This document shows positions 63,217 through 64,000 of a DNA stretch of 64,000 bases, one piece after another. Position numbers and translations under genes: made by a program. The notes beneath the pieces are model-generated. The model saw nothing but the letters and a program-made list of their open reading frames with translations, did no database searches and was not told the DNA's origin. How positions within the stretch are numbered: position 1 is the stretch's first letter; each line of letters starts with the position of its first letter. Source of the stretch: Exophiala sp. HKRS030 (Eukaryota; Ascomycota; Eurotiomycetes; Chaetothyriales; Herpotrichiellaceae); assembly GCA_023897205.1 (NCBI GenBank), contig JAHWDD010000002.1, positions 5,208,001 through 5,272,000 on the forward strand, read 5' to 3'.

Positions 63217-64000
63217 ATGTCATACTCAGAATTGAAAGGCAGAACATATTTTGTCACAGGGGCAGCTTCGGGAATGGGACGTCAAGTGGCTTTGCTATTG
63301 GCTACGCAAGGGGCCAATGTCGCTGCTATAGATCTCAGGGCTCCAGAGGAAGTCGCCAAAACCATTCGTGAGGCTGGTGTGGGCAAAGTTTTACCCCTAG
63401 CTTGCAATGTACAATCGAGGACTGAAGTCGACGATGCTGTCAAGAAGACTGTTGAAACTTTTGGATCCCTTCACGGTGAGTGCTGAATATGATGGGATCT
63501 TTCTTCCATTCTGTTGCAGATATGGCTGATACCTTGGAAAGGCGCTGCCAACATGGCCGGTATCGCAAAAACGAAAAAAACTGACGTTGGCAAATTTCCT
63601 GTTGAAACGCTCGATGACGAAGATTGGGAAACGATTATTAAGACCAACTTGGACGGGGTCAAGAATTGCATCCGTGCACAATTGCGGGCGATCAAAGGAC
63701 CTGGCTCTATTGTCAGCGCATCTAGTACCGGTGGGCAGTACGGCGCGCCAAACTGTTCGCCCTACATCGTCAGCAAGTGGGGAGTGATCGGCTTGACAAA
63801 ATCAGTTGCCAAGGAGGTTGGAGGACGGGGAATACGAGTGAATGCTGTGGCCCCGTAAGTGTCAAAAAGCCGTTCCAGATTCTTGATGACATTGCTTGAG
63901 CGATAAATCTAACGATTTTCACAGGGGTGTCATTGACACTCCGCTTGCACCTCCCGATAATCCAGCAGATCGAGATGCCTTCTTAGCCACTACTGCCCTT
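63217..64000 (+). CDS. short-chain dehydrogenase/reductase (SDR 3), 3' end outside window
   Basis: NAD(P)-dependent oxidoreductase. Exons 63217-63475, 63542-63854 and 63925 to beyond the right edge. Intron 1 ends at GGAAAG (63541), not at the nearer TTGCAG, because only this acceptor gives LHGAANMAGIAK. Signatures: TGAASGMGRQVA, AANMAG (a variant of NNAG), the Ser of IVSASSTGG, YIVSKWGVIGLTKS (Tyr, Lys) and VAPGVIDTPL across intron 2. The visible part is intact. The cluster probably continues past the window. Confidence 0.9.

Noticed and set aside
38282..64000. Reading the cluster as a secondary-metabolite biosynthetic cluster
   Set aside because: A TRI12-type pump, SDRs and a Zn2Cys6 factor are common in such clusters, but no polyketide synthase, NRPS, terpene synthase, prenyltransferase or P450 is present in the window.
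1..64000. CRISPR arrays, bacterial operons, riboswitches and rRNA
   Set aside because: Nothing resembling them was seen, and the DNA is eukaryotic. tRNA genes were looked for by eye only and none was recognised; a tRNA-finding program would settle this.

Overview
The window is nuclear DNA of a filamentous ascomycete. Genes carry short GT-AG introns (mostly 43-100 bases) with CTAAC/CTGAY-like branch sites, intergenic regions are long, and the gene set includes Cut8/STS1, DUF2408, Nop4, Zn2Cys6 and TRI12-type proteins. A black-yeast or other Eurotiomycete relative would fit, but that placement is an inference from general resemblance, not a search.

Region 1 (1 to about 36.7 kb) is mostly conserved housekeeping DNA. 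In order it holds: the 3' part of the exosome helicase Mtr4; the nuclear proteasome tether Cut8/STS1; cytochrome c heme lyase and mevalonate diphosphate decarboxylase, transcribed divergently; an EthA-like Baeyer-Villiger monooxygenase; a 69-residue zinc-finger SERF-like protein; a DUF2408 protein; an unrecognised 230-residue protein; a hybrid histidine kinase; an amino-acid permease; a probably secreted agmatinase-family ureohydrolase; a Dap1-like cytochrome b5 protein; and the four-RRM nucleolar protein Nop4. Spacers here are 1-3 kb, with microsatellites and recurring short words (TACGGAGTA, CCTAGGTA). A 522-base element with identical 96-base terminal repeats, a TGG primer-site candidate, a purine tract and a 4-base target duplication lies between the ureohydrolase and the Dap1-like gene. 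It looks like a TRIM (miniature LTR retrotransposon).

Region 2 (about 38.3 kb to the right edge) is a dense accessory cluster. It has a sugar-type MFS transporter, a TRI12-type MFS pump (12 exons), a lipocalin-like AttH/CrtC-type protein, a zinc alcohol dehydrogenase, three SDRs, an HSL-type alpha/beta hydrolase, a second BVMO resembling 4-hydroxyacetophenone monooxygenase, a Zn2Cys6 regulator, a flavocytochrome-b2-type 2-hydroxyacid dehydrogenase, a TauD/TfdA dioxygenase and two divergent cyclase-family hydrolases. No polyketide synthase, NRPS or terpene synthase is seen. Uptake, ketone oxidation to ester or lactone, hydrolysis, alcohol and hydroxyacid oxidation and a local regulator together suggest an inducible catabolic or detoxification pathway for a cyclic or aryl ketone. 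The substrate cannot be read from the sequence. Several cluster promoters carry CGG-N3 to N5-CGG direct repeats, candidate sites for the cluster regulator.

Four genes (histidine kinase, sugar transporter, alpha/beta hydrolase, Zn2Cys6 regulator) need five single-base corrections in total to read through. Each lies in or beside a G or C run and each is explained by one missing G/C, so base-calling error is at least as likely as gene decay.
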